DNA from: an uncultured Muribaculaceae bacterium
GTDB lineage: Bacteria; Bacteroidota; Bacteroidia; Bacteroidales; Muribaculaceae
Assembly: GCA_910577355.1 (NCBI GenBank)
Contig: CAJTMY010000034.1
Coordinates: forward strand, 1 to 27,823
Direction of reading: 5' to 3'
DNA length: 27,823 nt
Shown: piece after piece, positions 15,656 to 23,331 of the stretch
Position numbering within the stretch: the first letter of the stretch is position 1
How the letters are laid out: every line of letters starts with the position of its first letter
Notes under the pieces: model-generated
The model's input: the letters and a program-made list of their open reading frames with translations, nothing else
What the model was told of the DNA's origin: nothing
Databases searched by the model: none
Position numbers and translations under genes: made by a program

Positions 15656-15713
15656 TCGCCGCTTCATACCAACTGTAATTTAGATATTTAGTAATAGTTT
15701 AACTATAAGCACC

Positions 15714-15755
15714 GCCGGGGCGGGCGTCGTGAGACGGCCGCCCCGGCAATTTTTT
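15714..15755 (+). terminator. Intrinsic terminator of the secreted-protein gene
   Basis: GCCGGGGCGGGCGTC (15714-15728) pairs with GACGGCCGCCCCGGC (15733-15747) with one mismatch and a four-base loop, followed by AATTTTTT. Confidence 0.92.
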
Positions 15756-15808
15756 GCGCGTTCGCCGTGCCATCCGGGTGCGGCGACACCCCCGGATGGC
15801 AAAAACAG

Positions 15809-15830
15809 AAAAATCTGTGAAATCTGTGTG
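15809..15830 (-). repeat. Dispersed intergenic repeat, inverted copy at a gene break
   Basis: On the minus strand this reads CACACAGATTTCACAGATTTTT, the same family as at 13884. It begins five bases after the stop codon of the acyltransferase remnant, that is, just where that gene is cut. Confidence 0.6.
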
Positions 15831-15835
15831 CTGAG

Positions 15836-15901
15836 TCACCAGCCGAGAAAGATGGCGAAAAGCTTGAGGAGATCCATCGAGGGCATGCGTTGTTGTGTCA
15901 T
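15836..15901 (-). pseudogene. N-terminal remnant of an acyltransferase-type gene
   Basis: A 21-codon frame starts with ATG 15901, 20 nt after the helicase-nuclease stop on the same strand. Its peptide contains MPSMDLLKLFAIFLGW. The string IDLLKLFAIFL is the usual beginning of membrane acyltransferases (acyltransferase 3 family) in Bacteroidales, where the first membrane helix normally continues for hundreds of residues. Here a TGA follows at once and is succeeded by a dispersed repeat. I infer a gene cut by deletion or insertion at that repeat. The alternative, a genuine 21-residue peptide, is less likely. The family call rests on recalled similarity over about 12 residues. Confidence 0.55.
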
Positions 15902-15921
15902 GATGATGTATCGTGGGGGAA

Positions 15922-18900
15922 TTATTGTACTTCTATGATTTTGTGGAGGAGGGGGTACCAGAGCCAGGCGCGGACTGTGCCGAGGTTCATGGTGGAGAGC
16001 ATGGCGGCGTAGTCGCGCACTTGCTCGTAGTGTGAGGGACGTGGGGCGCCGGTGAATTTGTAGTCTATCACCTCGACGACGCCGGGAGCTGTCCACACGA
16101 TGCGGTCGGCGCGGCGGAATGTGCCGGAGGGGCGATGGTGGATAGTCTGCTCGGTGAGGACGCGGCTGTTGTCGGGGCTGAACCACCGCCGGGGATGCTC
16201 GCCGCCGCGGGCGAAAGCGCGGGCTATGTCGTCGCGGTAGGCTTCGAGCAGGGCGGGGTCGCGTACTACGGGGCGGTGGTAGTCGATGGCGCGGGGAAGG
16301 TCGTCGAGGGTATACATGCGCTGAAGGATGGAGTGGAGGATGAGTCCGCGCTCGGCGGCTTCCTCCAGGGCTCGGTTGAGGGGGGGGTCGACGATTTCGC
16401 GTGGGACGTTGTTGCCGATATCAGGGTCGCCGGCTATGTCGTCGGCGACAGTGAGGTCGACGAGGCGCGTGAGCCGCTTGTTGAGCGGATTGAAAGATAT
16501 GTCGAATACGGGAGGAGGAAGAGGCGGGAGGCCGGCGCCGTCGGCGGGGAGTTCTTTGCGCACGGGCCGTGTAGGGGTGCCTAGCGTGTAATTGCCGTCG
16601 GGGCCAAACCCTGCGGCAAGGTCGGCATAAATATCTGCGCAGCCTGCGACTGACGGCTCGGCAAGAGCGGCGTTAACGGCGTCGCCCACATGCAGGAGCG
16701 CCTTGGTGCGGGGATTGGTATCGCTCACAAAGCTTATATGAAGCTCGCGCACGGCTCTGGTGAATGCCACATATGCCACGTTGAGACTGTCGGCGGTGCT
16801 CTCGGCAATGGCTGCGAGATATTGAGAAGACAGGGGACAGGAGGAGTGGCTGAAAGCGGTATCGGGCTTGAGCCGCATGACAGGCGGCCGTATGTCGGCG
16901 GGAATGTCGGCGAGCGGAGCGAGGTCGAACCACATCGACGGGACGGATGCCTCGAGCGGCCAGCTCACTGCGGGAATATGGACGCATGGCCATTCGAGGC
17001 CCTTGGCCTTGTGTACAGTCATGATGGTGACTGCTCCGGGAGTCTCGCCCGATGATATAGCGAATTCGTGCCTGCGCTCGTGCCAATATGAAAGAAAAGA
17101 GTGCACCGACGGCACGAAATCGCGTGTGTATGCCTCCACGAGGTCGACAAACGCGGCTATGTAGGGGAGCTGGCGGGCACGTTCGTCATGTGGAATCTTC
17201 AGGTCGATTATAGCTTCGACGAGGGCGGATAGATTGGATGGGGCGATACGGCGTATGCGGTCGAGGTCGTCGAATATATGCGGAGCCTGACGGCCGGGAT
17301 CGGGCAGGGATATGAGGCGCTCCATAGCCTCGGTGGAACAGTCAAGGGCGAGCCGAAGGGCCTCTCCGACTTCGTGTCCTCTGGCCATATAGTATTCGAA
17401 AGTATCTGTCAGCATGGCTCTACGGCGGCGGTTGGCATAGCGGCGGGCACGGGCTTCGTCGGCCGGATCGGGGGGCGGGAGCAAATTGGTTTCACCTCCG
17501 GCTACGGGTGAATCGACGAGCGAACTGTCGGGTACGATGCCGATATCGGGGCGTTCGCGTCCTCCATAGCTCTTGTCGATTATCTCGAGGACGCTGATTA
17601 TAAGCTTTACAGCAGGGCTGTTGCATATCTTGAGGGCTTCGTCGCTCACTATGTGTATGGAGGGATATTCTGCCATGAGAAACGCGGCGATGTCGGAAGC
17701 CTCGCTGTTGCTGCGGCACAGGATGGCAATCTCGTCGAGGCGGTAACCGTCGGCAAGCTGGCGTTTTATGTCGCGTGCCATCAGTATGTAGCATATCTGC
17801 CGCGCCGATGTACCGTTGTCGAGAATTTGGCGGGCCTCTCCTTCAGTGAAGAAGCGGCCGACATTGGCTTCGAGCCGGTCGACGGAGAGATCGCGCAGGC
17901 ATACGTATCCCGGGATGCCGTCCATGGCAGGGCCGAGCGACTGCGCCACGCTGTCGTAGCCGGCTACGCCGCAGCGTGCGGCCAGACGCTCGAACAGGGT
18001 ATTGTTGAAGCGCACTACCTCGTGGCTTGACCGGTAATTTGTGTTCTCGCCCGGATGGTTGCCGCGTATGCTGTGGTCGCCGGGAAAGTCGCGCTGCGCC
18101 ACCTGCGAGCCGAGCAGCGACGGGTCGCCGCCACGGAATCTGTATATCGACTGCTTGACATCGCCTATGATAAGGTTGTCGTAACCGGATGACAAAGAAT
18201 TGGCAAGCAGAGGCTGCAGGTTGCGCCACTGGAGACGGCTGGTGTCCTGAAACTCGTCGATGAGGAAGTTGTGCAGCTCGACACCCACGCGTTCGTATAT
18301 GAATGGTGTGTCGCTCTCGCTTATTATCGCTCCGAGCAGCGAGTTTGTGTCGGCGAGTACGATAAGGTTGTTCTCGCGTCGGTAGCGGTCGATGTACCTG
18401 AATATGTAGTTCAATGCGTATAGCGAGTCGGTGGCCGAGAGGATGGCCTCGTACATGCTGCGGGTGTATGCGTTGCCGACAATGGCGGTGTATGCGGCGG
18501 CCATAGCGGCGGCATCGGCGGCGGACGGCGTCCGGCCTCCTTTCTTGAACAGGCCGTCGGTGCCGCCGTCGAGGAGTGTCTGCTGATACCCGGGAGGCGA
18601 CGAGAGTTTGCGCAGGTTATCGCCGCGGATGCCTCGGGCGGCGGTTATCGCGTCGATATATTTGACCAGATTGGCTATCGGGTCGGTCTTGGCAAGGATG
18701 GCGGCAATGGAGAGGGCTGAGGTATAATCGGCATCGTCGAGAGCCGTGATGTGCTCGCGGAGCCATTGCTCGAATCGCCGCAGACGCGAGGGATCGGCGA
18801 AGTATTCGTCCATATCGTGCTGCCGAGCCACAAATTCCTCGGAGAATGCCTGGCGGAGCGAGGCCACGAGGTCGCGGTACATGGAACTGCCGCGGTTGAA

Positions 18901-19515
18901 GGGGTTGAAATCCTTGCCGTCGCGCATCCGTGCGGCGGCCATTCGTTCGAGCCACTGAGCCACAGGACGCACGCCCAGGCTGTCCGGGTCGAGGCTGACT
19001 TCGTCGAAAAGCAGCGATACCGCCTGGCTCACCACGGTGCGCTCGTCGAGTTCGAGGCGAAAGTCGCCCTGCCGGTCTATCTCACGTGCGAAACTTCGCA
19101 GTATCGTCTGGAAGAAGGCGTCGATGGTGCTGATGTTGAACCGGCTGTAGTCGTTGAGCAGATTGTGCAGCGCACGCTGTGCCACGTCGCGCAATTCCTC
19201 TCGTGTGCAGCCGAAACATGCGGTGAGATCGGCGGCATAGTCGGCGTCGCGCTCTCCGGAGCCCGGTATGCGGGTAAGCGCCTCAAGCTTTCCGATTATG
19301 CGGTCTTTCATCTCGGCAGTGGCCTTGTTTGTGAATGTTATGGCCAGTATACGGGCGTGCGTGCGCGGCAAAGGAGCCGCACCACCGAGGTATCGGCGGT
19401 GGTTGAGCACATATCGCCGGTCGTCGAGCCGCACTCCGAGCAACAGTTTTATGTATTCGTATGCCAGGGTATAGGTTTTGCCCGATCCTGCCGAGGCTTT
19501 GTATATGGTGAGCAT
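15922..19515 (-). CDS. UvrD/RecB-like helicase-nuclease (AddA-like)
   Basis: A 1197-residue superfamily 1 helicase fused to a nuclease, of the kind that resects double-strand breaks for recombination. Walker A is at residues 7-14 (ASAGSGKT); motif Ia is ILAITFTNKATAEMK; the Walker B/motif II region is NFLIDEFQDTS; later motifs include IIGDVKQSIYRFRGGDPSLL, TIMTVHKAKGLEWPCVHIP and LNVAYVAFTRAVRELHI. The last 150 residues hold a PD-(D/E)XK nuclease (ERGLILHSILQRM, FRRADRIVWTAPG, VEVIDYKFTG, YEQVRDYAAML). The AddB-type partner usually needed is not in this window. The start is certain because Walker A follows at once. The -7 box ends only 4 nt before the ATG, so the mRNA is probably leaderless. 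Confidence 0.93.
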   Translation of the reverse strand: MLTIYKASAGSGKTYTLAYEYIKLLLGVRLDDRRYVLNHRRYLGGAAPLPRTHARILAITFTNKATAEMKDRIIGKLEALTRIPGSGERDADYAADLTACFGCTREELRDVAQRALHNLLNDYSRFNISTIDAFFQTILRSFAREIDRQGDFRLELDERTVVSQAVSLLFDEVSLDPDSLGVRPVAQWLERMAAARMRDGKDFNPFNRGSSMYRDLVASLRQAFSEEFVARQHDMDEYFADPSRLRRFEQWLREHITALDDADYTSALSIAAILAKTDPIANLVKYIDAITAARGIRGDNLRKLSSPPGYQQTLLDGGTDGLFKKGGRTPSAADAAAMAAAYTAIVGNAYTRSMYEAILSATDSLYALNYIFRYIDRYRRENNLIVLADTNSLLGAIISESDTPFIYERVGVELHNFLIDEFQDTSRLQWRNLQPLLANSLSSGYDNLIIGDVKQSIYRFRGGDPSLLGSQVAQRDFPGDHSIRGNHPGENTNYRSSHEVVRFNNTLFERLAARCGVAGYDSVAQSLGPAMDGIPGYVCLRDLSVDRLEANVGRFFTEGEARQILDNGTSARQICYILMARDIKRQLADGYRLDEIAILCRSNSEASDIAAFLMAEYPSIHIVSDEALKICNSPAVKLIISVLEIIDKSYGGRERPDIGIVPDSSLVDSPVAGGETNLLPPPDPADEARARRYANRRRRAMLTDTFEYYMARGHEVGEALRLALDCSTEAMERLISLPDPGRQAPHIFDDLDRIRRIAPSNLSALVEAIIDLKIPHDERARQLPYIAAFVDLVEAYTRDFVPSVHSFLSYWHERRHEFAISSGETPGAVTIMTVHKAKGLEWPCVHIPAVSWPLEASVPSMWFDLAPLADIPADIRPPVMRLKPDTAFSHSSCPLSSQYLAAIAESTADSLNVAYVAFTRAVRELHISFVSDTNPRTKALLHVGDAVNAALAEPSVAGCADIYADLAAGFGPDGNYTLGTPTRPVRKELPADGAGLPPLPPPVFDISFNPLNKRLTRLVDLTVADDIAGDPDIGNNVPREIVDPPLNRALEEAAERGLILHSILQRMYTLDDLPRAIDYHRPVVRDPALLEAYRDDIARAFARGGEHPRRWFSPDNSRVLTEQTIHHRPSGTFRRADRIVWTAPGVVEVIDYKFTGAPRPSHYEQVRDYAAMLSTMNLGTVRAWLWYPLLHKIIEVQ

Positions 19516-19519
19516 ATCG

Positions 19520-19551
19520 CAAAGTTATGTATTTTTTATGATACGGTCAAC
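19520..19551 (-). promoter_or_regulatory. Promoter of the helicase-nuclease gene, probably leaderless
   Basis: On the minus strand GTTG (complement of 19548-19551), 20 bp, TAACTTTG (complement of 19520-19527), then CGAT and the ATG at 19515. Confidence 0.65.
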
Positions 19552-19722
19552 CCGGGATGGCCAACAATAAGGTGAAAGGCGATATGGAGAGGTGGCACGC
19601 TCTAAAATTAAGTTAATTTTCAATTAAGCCAATGTGTTATGGCATAAGGATGTAAAGGGTGTAAAAACTATCGGCAACAGGGGTTGTAATTGTCTATTTA
19701 ACAAGTTTTAAGGAAAAAGATT

Positions 19723-19752
19723 TTTGTACTTTTTGTATAATCCTTAATTTTG
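19723..19752 (+). promoter_or_regulatory. Promoter of a structured non-coding RNA
   Basis: TTTG (19723-19726), 18 bp, TAATTTTG (19745-19752) followed by CAGC. No gene follows for 500 bp, but a folded RNA and terminator do. Confidence 0.75.
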
Positions 19753-19758
19753 CAGCAC

Positions 19759-20001
19759 AAAACGCCTGACATACGACCAAAAGTTGAGTATACGCTGCAA
19801 TGCCCCACAGGCAGCGCGGCATTTCAAATCCCCCCATCAAATCTCAACCGACATATTGGTCGCCATGGTCATGGCGGACGATAAGGCACATCTGTGCCCC
19901 TATATAAATATTGGAATAGCATAAGTAGCAAAAAATAGTTGTTTTATAGATAATTGTGTATTGGGCTCAGGGCGTCGAGAGGACAGCTCTGAGCTTTTTT
20001 T
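19759..20001 (+). ncRNA. Structured non-coding RNA, about 243 nt, family not identified
   Basis: The region between the promoter at 19723 and a strong terminator has no credible frame but many helices: CGACCAA (19774-19780) with TTGGTCG (19856-19862); GTTGAG (19783-19788) with CTCAAC (19843-19848); CGCTGC (19793-19798) with GCAGCG (19811-19816), or alternatively AATGCC (19799-19804) with GGCATT (19818-19823); CCATG/CATGG (19863-19874); GGCACA/TGTGCC (19885-19898). The 5' end ACGCCTGA (19762-19769) can pair with 19967-19975, which is also the left arm of the terminator, so end-closure and termination exclude each other. A short free RNA with its own promoter and terminator fits what is known of the Rfam Bacteroidales-1 family, or of a 6S-type RNA. 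I could not check either. Confidence 0.65.
19965..20001 (+). terminator. Intrinsic terminator of the structured RNA
   Basis: GCTCAGGGC (19965-19973) pairs with GCTCTGAGC (19986-19994), one G-T pair, followed by seven T's. Confidence 0.88.
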
Positions 20002-20046
20002 GGCATAATGATCGGTTGATCTGTGCATAAGGGCAAAATAATTTCC

Positions 20047-20085
20047 AATAAATGTTGTATCATGCTACAACATTTATTATTTTTG
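20047..20085 (+). promoter_or_regulatory. Promoter overlapped by a 13-bp perfect palindromic operator
   Basis: AATAAATGTTGTA (20047-20059), six bases, TACAACATTTATT (20066-20078) is a perfect inverted repeat. The -7 box TATTTTTG (20078-20085) starts at its last base, and the -33 position falls inside its left arm. A repressor bound here would block the promoter. The regulator is not in the window. The likely target is the small frame at 20110 and the esterase at 20255. Confidence 0.65.
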
Positions 20086-20109
20086 CAGCGTTAAAACGAC
20101 AAAAGAGGA

Positions 20110-20175
20110 ATGAATCGAAAAATTATTGCAAAATTTACCGCATATTCTTCATTTTTGACGGTAACAAAATCGTAA
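20110..20175 (+). CDS. Possible 21-residue leader peptide
   Basis: ATG 20110 is preceded by AGAGGA, an unusually good ribosome-binding site for this phylum, and opens a 21-codon frame (MNRKIIAKFTAYSSF...) ending in TAA. It follows the palindrome-controlled promoter by about 18 nt. A hairpin (CCGTAGGA 20197-20204 with TCCTGCGG 20213-20220) lies between it and the esterase start. The arrangement resembles a leader peptide with attenuator, but it could be a chance frame or the remnant of a gene. No similarity is recognised. Confidence 0.3.
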   Translation: MNRKIIAKFTAYSSFLTVTKS

Positions 20176-20254
20176 TAGCCACCGCGCTCGGCTGCTCCGT
20201 AGGATTGACCTTTCCTGCGGGATTTTGATAATTACTTATATTTATATTTTATCC

Positions 20255-21097
20255 ATGAAAAGACTTGTATCTGCAGCGGCGATGTGCCTTGCCGCGGTGG
20301 CGGGCGCCGCCCAGGGCAGCGCCGTGAAGGACTGCACTACGCACAGCGCGGTGCTGGGCACCGACAAGAGTTATACCGTGTATCTGCCGGCGGGCTATGA
20401 GGCCGGAGACCGATGCTACCCCGTGCTATACCTGCTGCACGGCGCCTGGGGCGACCATACCAACTGGAGCCGCATAGCCCGTGTGAAGGAGGTGGCCGAC
20501 ATGGCGATAGCCTCCGGCACCGCCGAGCCGATGATAATCGTGATGCCCGATGCTGCCGGGGCGGAGAACACCGCCCGGAATATGGGCTACTTCAATCAGC
20601 CGGGCTGGGAGTACGAAAAATACTTCTACGAGGAGCTTATCCCGGGTATCGACTCTACATACCGCACGATGGCCGACAGGGAACACCGTGCGATAGCAGG
20701 CCTGTCGATGGGCGGCGGAGGCTCGATGGCCTATGCGCAGCGCTATCCGGAATACTGGGGCGCGGCGTGCTCGCTTAGCGGCCTCGTGGGCGAGACGGCC
20801 AACCATACGTCGAAAGGATTCACCGACGATTTCCTTGCCTCGGTACGCCGCAACGACCCTACGGAGTATGTGCTCGGCGCCGATGACGACGCCCTCGAGA
20901 AGCTGCGGAGTGTGCGATGGTATGCCGACTGCGGCGACGACGACTTCCTGTACGAAGGCAACCTCGCATTCTACAAGGCAATGCGCGGCCGTGGCGTGCC
21001 GATGGAATACCGCATGCGCGACGGCAGCCATACATGGACATACTGGAGCACGGGGCTGCCAGCCGTGCTGCAATTCGTGTCGGCCGGATTCCGTTGA
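20255..21097 (+). CDS. Secreted esterase of the CE1/esterase D type
   Basis: A 280-residue exported alpha/beta-hydrolase. Signal peptide MKRLVSAAAMCLAAVAGAAQG, then YTVYLPAGYEAGDRCYPVLY and LLHGAWGDHTNW, typical of the feruloyl/acetyl-xylan esterase and S-formylglutathione hydrolase group. The nucleophile serine sits in AGLSMGGGGSMA (G-x-S-x-G), the acid is probably in YADCGDDDFLY, and the histidine is in DGSHTWTYW. It may release ester groups from plant polysaccharides in the periplasm or outside; the substrate is not shown. I use ATG 20255 rather than the upstream 20225 because only the former gives a normal signal peptide. Control is probably through the palindrome at 20047. Confidence 0.9.
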   Translation: MKRLVSAAAMCLAAVAGAAQGSAVKDCTTHSAVLGTDKSYTVYLPAGYEAGDRCYPVLYLLHGAWGDHTNWSRIARVKEVADMAIASGTAEPMIIVMPDAAGAENTARNMGYFNQPGWEYEKYFYEELIPGIDSTYRTMADREHRAIAGLSMGGGGSMAYAQRYPEYWGAACSLSGLVGETANHTSKGFTDDFLASVRRNDPTEYVLGADDDALEKLRSVRWYADCGDDDFLYEGNLAFYKAMRGRGVPMEYRMRDGSHTWTYWSTGLPAVLQFVSAGFR

Positions 21098-21121
21098 ACC
21101 ACACCGGTCCGACGAACAATA

Positions 21122-21153
21122 TTTGACCCGCTGCAGTTTTTTATGTAACTTTG
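21122..21153 (+). promoter_or_regulatory. Promoter of the mscL operon
   Basis: TTTG (21122-21125), 20 bp, TAACTTTG (21146-21153). The leader to ATG 21173 is about 13 nt. Confidence 0.8.
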
Positions 21154-21172
21154 TAAAATAAAATAACGTCTT

Positions 21173-21613
21173 ATGAAAAAGCTTCTTCAAGAATTCAAGG
21201 AATTTGCCATGCGCGGCAATGTGGTGGACATGGCTGTCGGTGTGATCATCGGCGGTGCGTTCGGCAAGATAGTCACATCACTGGTCAACGACATCATCAT
21301 GCCCGGCATAGGCGTGCTCACGGGCGGCGCCAACTTCTCGGAGTTCAAATTCGTGCTGAAGCAGGCCGTGATCGACGGCACATCGCAGGAAGTCATCACC
21401 CCCGAGGTGGCTATCACATGGGGCGCGTTCGTGCAGACAGTGGTTGACTTCCTTATCATAGCCTTCTGCATATTCATAGCCATCAAGGTGATGAACAAGA
21501 TGATGCGCAAGAAAGCAGAAGAACCGGCACCTGCCGCACCTGCCGGCCCGACACAGGAAGAGCTGCTCACCGAGATACGCGACCTGCTCAAGCAGCAAGC
21601 AGACAAGAAATAA
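21173..21613 (+). CDS. mscL: Large-conductance mechanosensitive channel
   Basis: A 146-residue inner-membrane channel that opens under high membrane tension and lets solutes out after osmotic downshock. The conserved N-terminus and first helix read EFKEFAMRGNVVDMAVGVII and GGAFGKIVTSLVNDIIMPG. The second membrane helix is FVQTVVDFLIIAFCIFIAIK, followed by a basic, then Ala/Pro-rich, cytoplasmic tail and a final amphipathic helix (EELLTEIRDLLKQQ). Length is normal. It is the first gene of a four-gene operon; the next gene begins at the base after its stop codon. Confidence 0.97.
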   Translation: MKKLLQEFKEFAMRGNVVDMAVGVIIGGAFGKIVTSLVNDIIMPGIGVLTGGANFSEFKFVLKQAVIDGTSQEVITPEVAITWGAFVQTVVDFLIIAFCIFIAIKVMNKMMRKKAEEPAPAAPAGPTQEELLTEIRDLLKQQADKK

Positions 21614-22150
21614 GTGCGCCCGATATTTCTGATCGGTTTCATGGCGTGTGGCAAGACTACTCTCGGCCGCGCGCTCGAAGTCGCCATCGGCATCCCCTTC
21701 ACCGACACCGACGCCGAGGTAGAGCATAAGGCCGGGATGACGGTGAGCGAGATATTCGCGAGCCTCGGCGAGGCTGAATTCCGCCGCATGGAGGCCGATG
21801 TGCTGCGCCGCATCTGTGCTGCAGGAGGCCGCAGTATCGTGGCCTGCGGAGGCGGCACGCCATGCCGCGACGAAAACATGGAGCTGATGCTGCACAGCGG
21901 TACGGTGGTGTGGCTCGACGCCGGCACCGATATAACGGTGAGGAGGCTGCTCGACGCGCCGGGGCAACGCCCGCTGGCGCGGGGTCGTGATGCCGCCGGG
22001 ATGCGCGCGATGGTGGAGCGCGGCAAGGCCGCACGCGAGCCGTATTACAGCCGCGCCCACGCGAGGTTTGACTCGTCGCGCCTCGACACGCCGCAGGAGA
22101 TAGAAGATACCGTAAGCAAATTCATAGACACATTTCACTTGACACTATGA
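21614..22150 (+). CDS. aroK: Shikimate kinase
   Basis: Phosphorylates shikimate at the 3-hydroxyl with ATP, the fifth step toward chorismate and the aromatic amino acids. At 178 residues it is close to family size. The P-loop is GFMACGKTT (residues 8-16). The shikimate-binding Asp is in FTDTDAEVE, Arg in EFRRMEADVL, the GGGTP loop in VACGGGTPCRDE, and the lid arginine in GQRPLARGRD. The start is GTG at 21614, directly after the mscL TAA; no better start keeps the P-loop strand. It overlaps the next gene by 4 nt (ATGA). Confidence 0.95.
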   Translation: MRPIFLIGFMACGKTTLGRALEVAIGIPFTDTDAEVEHKAGMTVSEIFASLGEAEFRRMEADVLRRICAAGGRSIVACGGGTPCRDENMELMLHSGTVVWLDAGTDITVRRLLDAPGQRPLARGRDAAGMRAMVERGKAAREPYYSRAHARFDSSRLDTPQEIEDTVSKFIDTFHLTL

Positions 22151-23331
22151 CCGGATACACACCACAGGAACAGCCATGCGAGGTGTTGCAGGCAAAACGC
22201 AAGGTGACGCTCGGGCTGCCGGCGGCCAACTCGCCGAGCGAGCGGCGGTTTCCGCTCACGCCCGAGGGCGCCGCGATGCTGTGCGAGCGCGGATTCGACG
22301 TGAGGATGGAGGCCGGCGCCGCCGACGTCATCCACTTTGACGACGACGCCTACCGCCGTAGCGGGGTAAAGATCACCGACCGCCGCGACACGCTGCAGTG
22401 CGACATCATAATACACCTGCCGGCTCTCGGCGCCGATGACGCGGCGCACGTGAAGACCGGCGCTGTGCTGATGAGCCTGCTGCACGCCGGACAGCAGACT
22501 GCCGAAGCCATCAGGGCATTGGCGCGCAGGCATGTGATAGGCATTGCGCTCGACCTGGTGTGCGACGATGCCGGCCACCTACCCTTTGCCGACATACTGG
22601 CCGAAGTGGACGGCCGCGCGGCCATGGCCATAGCGTCGTCGCTGCTCGCCGACCCCGTGCACGGCAAGGGTATACTGCTGGGGGGCATAGCCGGCATCGT
22701 GCCGTGCGAGGTGACCGTCGTAGGCTCGGGCATAGCCGCACGCGCGGCAGCACGGTCGGCTCTTGGTCTGGGCGCGATGGTGCGGATGTTCGACAACGAT
22801 GTGTACCGGCTGCGCGAAGCCCTGTACGAAATCGGCGACCGGAAAGTGACCGGCTCGGCCATGCACCCGCGGGTGTTCGCCTCGGCGCTGCGCACGGCCG
22901 ATGTGGTGGTGGCAACGCCTACCCGCTACCCGGTGGAGATAGGCTGCGACGTGGTGGACGAGATGAAGCGCGGCGTGATAGCTTTCGATCTGGCCCGGAG
23001 CGAGGTATCGTCGGTGTTTCCTTCGCTTGCGTGCATCGACCTTGCCGAAGCCGGCACGGGCGAGTGCAATCCGAGCTACCGTGTGCGCACCTGCTATGTG
23101 AATGCCGGCTCGGCGGTGCCGCGCACGGCGGCGATGGCGCTGAGCACCACGCTGCTCACACTGTTCGACGACATAGTGGTGTGCGACGGCCTCACCAATG
23201 CCATACGCTTCAACAAGGGGCTGCGCGATGCGGTATACATATTCCGCGACAAGATAGTGAACCCGCGCATCGCCCGCATCATGGGGATGCAGGCATCGAT
23301 CGACATAAACCTGCTGATACAGTTCTCGTGA
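22147..23331 (+). CDS. Alanine dehydrogenase/transhydrogenase-alpha family protein
   Basis: A 394-residue protein with the two-domain fold of alanine dehydrogenase and transhydrogenase alpha subunits. The N-terminal part has LGLPAANSPSERRFPLTPEG (substrate Arg region). The Rossmann part has VTVVGSGIAARAAARSALGLGA with the GxGxxA fingerprint (about residues 193-213) and an acidic residue after the second strand (MFDND). In canonical enzymes a catalytic lysine lies in a KVKEP-like strand; here that place reads IIIHLPAL, with His instead. LLHAG keeps the nearby histidine. So it belongs to the fold, but alanine oxidation is unproven. It overlaps aroK by 4 nt and rnhA by 1 nt. Confidence 0.8.
   Translation: MTGYTPQEQPCEVLQAKRKVTLGLPAANSPSERRFPLTPEGAAMLCERGFDVRMEAGAADVIHFDDDAYRRSGVKITDRRDTLQCDIIIHLPALGADDAAHVKTGAVLMSLLHAGQQTAEAIRALARRHVIGIALDLVCDDAGHLPFADILAEVDGRAAMAIASSLLADPVHGKGILLGGIAGIVPCEVTVVGSGIAARAAARSALGLGAMVRMFDNDVYRLREALYEIGDRKVTGSAMHPRVFASALRTADVVVATPTRYPVEIGCDVVDEMKRGVIAFDLARSEVSSVFPSLACIDLAEAGTGECNPSYRVRTCYVNAGSAVPRTAAMALSTTLLTLFDDIVVCDGLTNAIRFNKGLRDAVYIFRDKIVNPRIARIMGMQASIDINLLIQFS

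Noticed and set aside
19793..19823. H-type pseudoknot from the CGCTGC/GCAGCG and AATGCC/GGCATT helices
   Set aside because: The connecting loops would be 0 and 1 nt, too short to cross six-base-pair helices. The helices are better seen as alternatives.
22560..23330. Long N-terminal extension of rnhA
   Set aside because: This frame is low-complexity, Arg-rich and lies wholly within the alanine-dehydrogenase-like gene. The RNase H family starts at ATG 23331.
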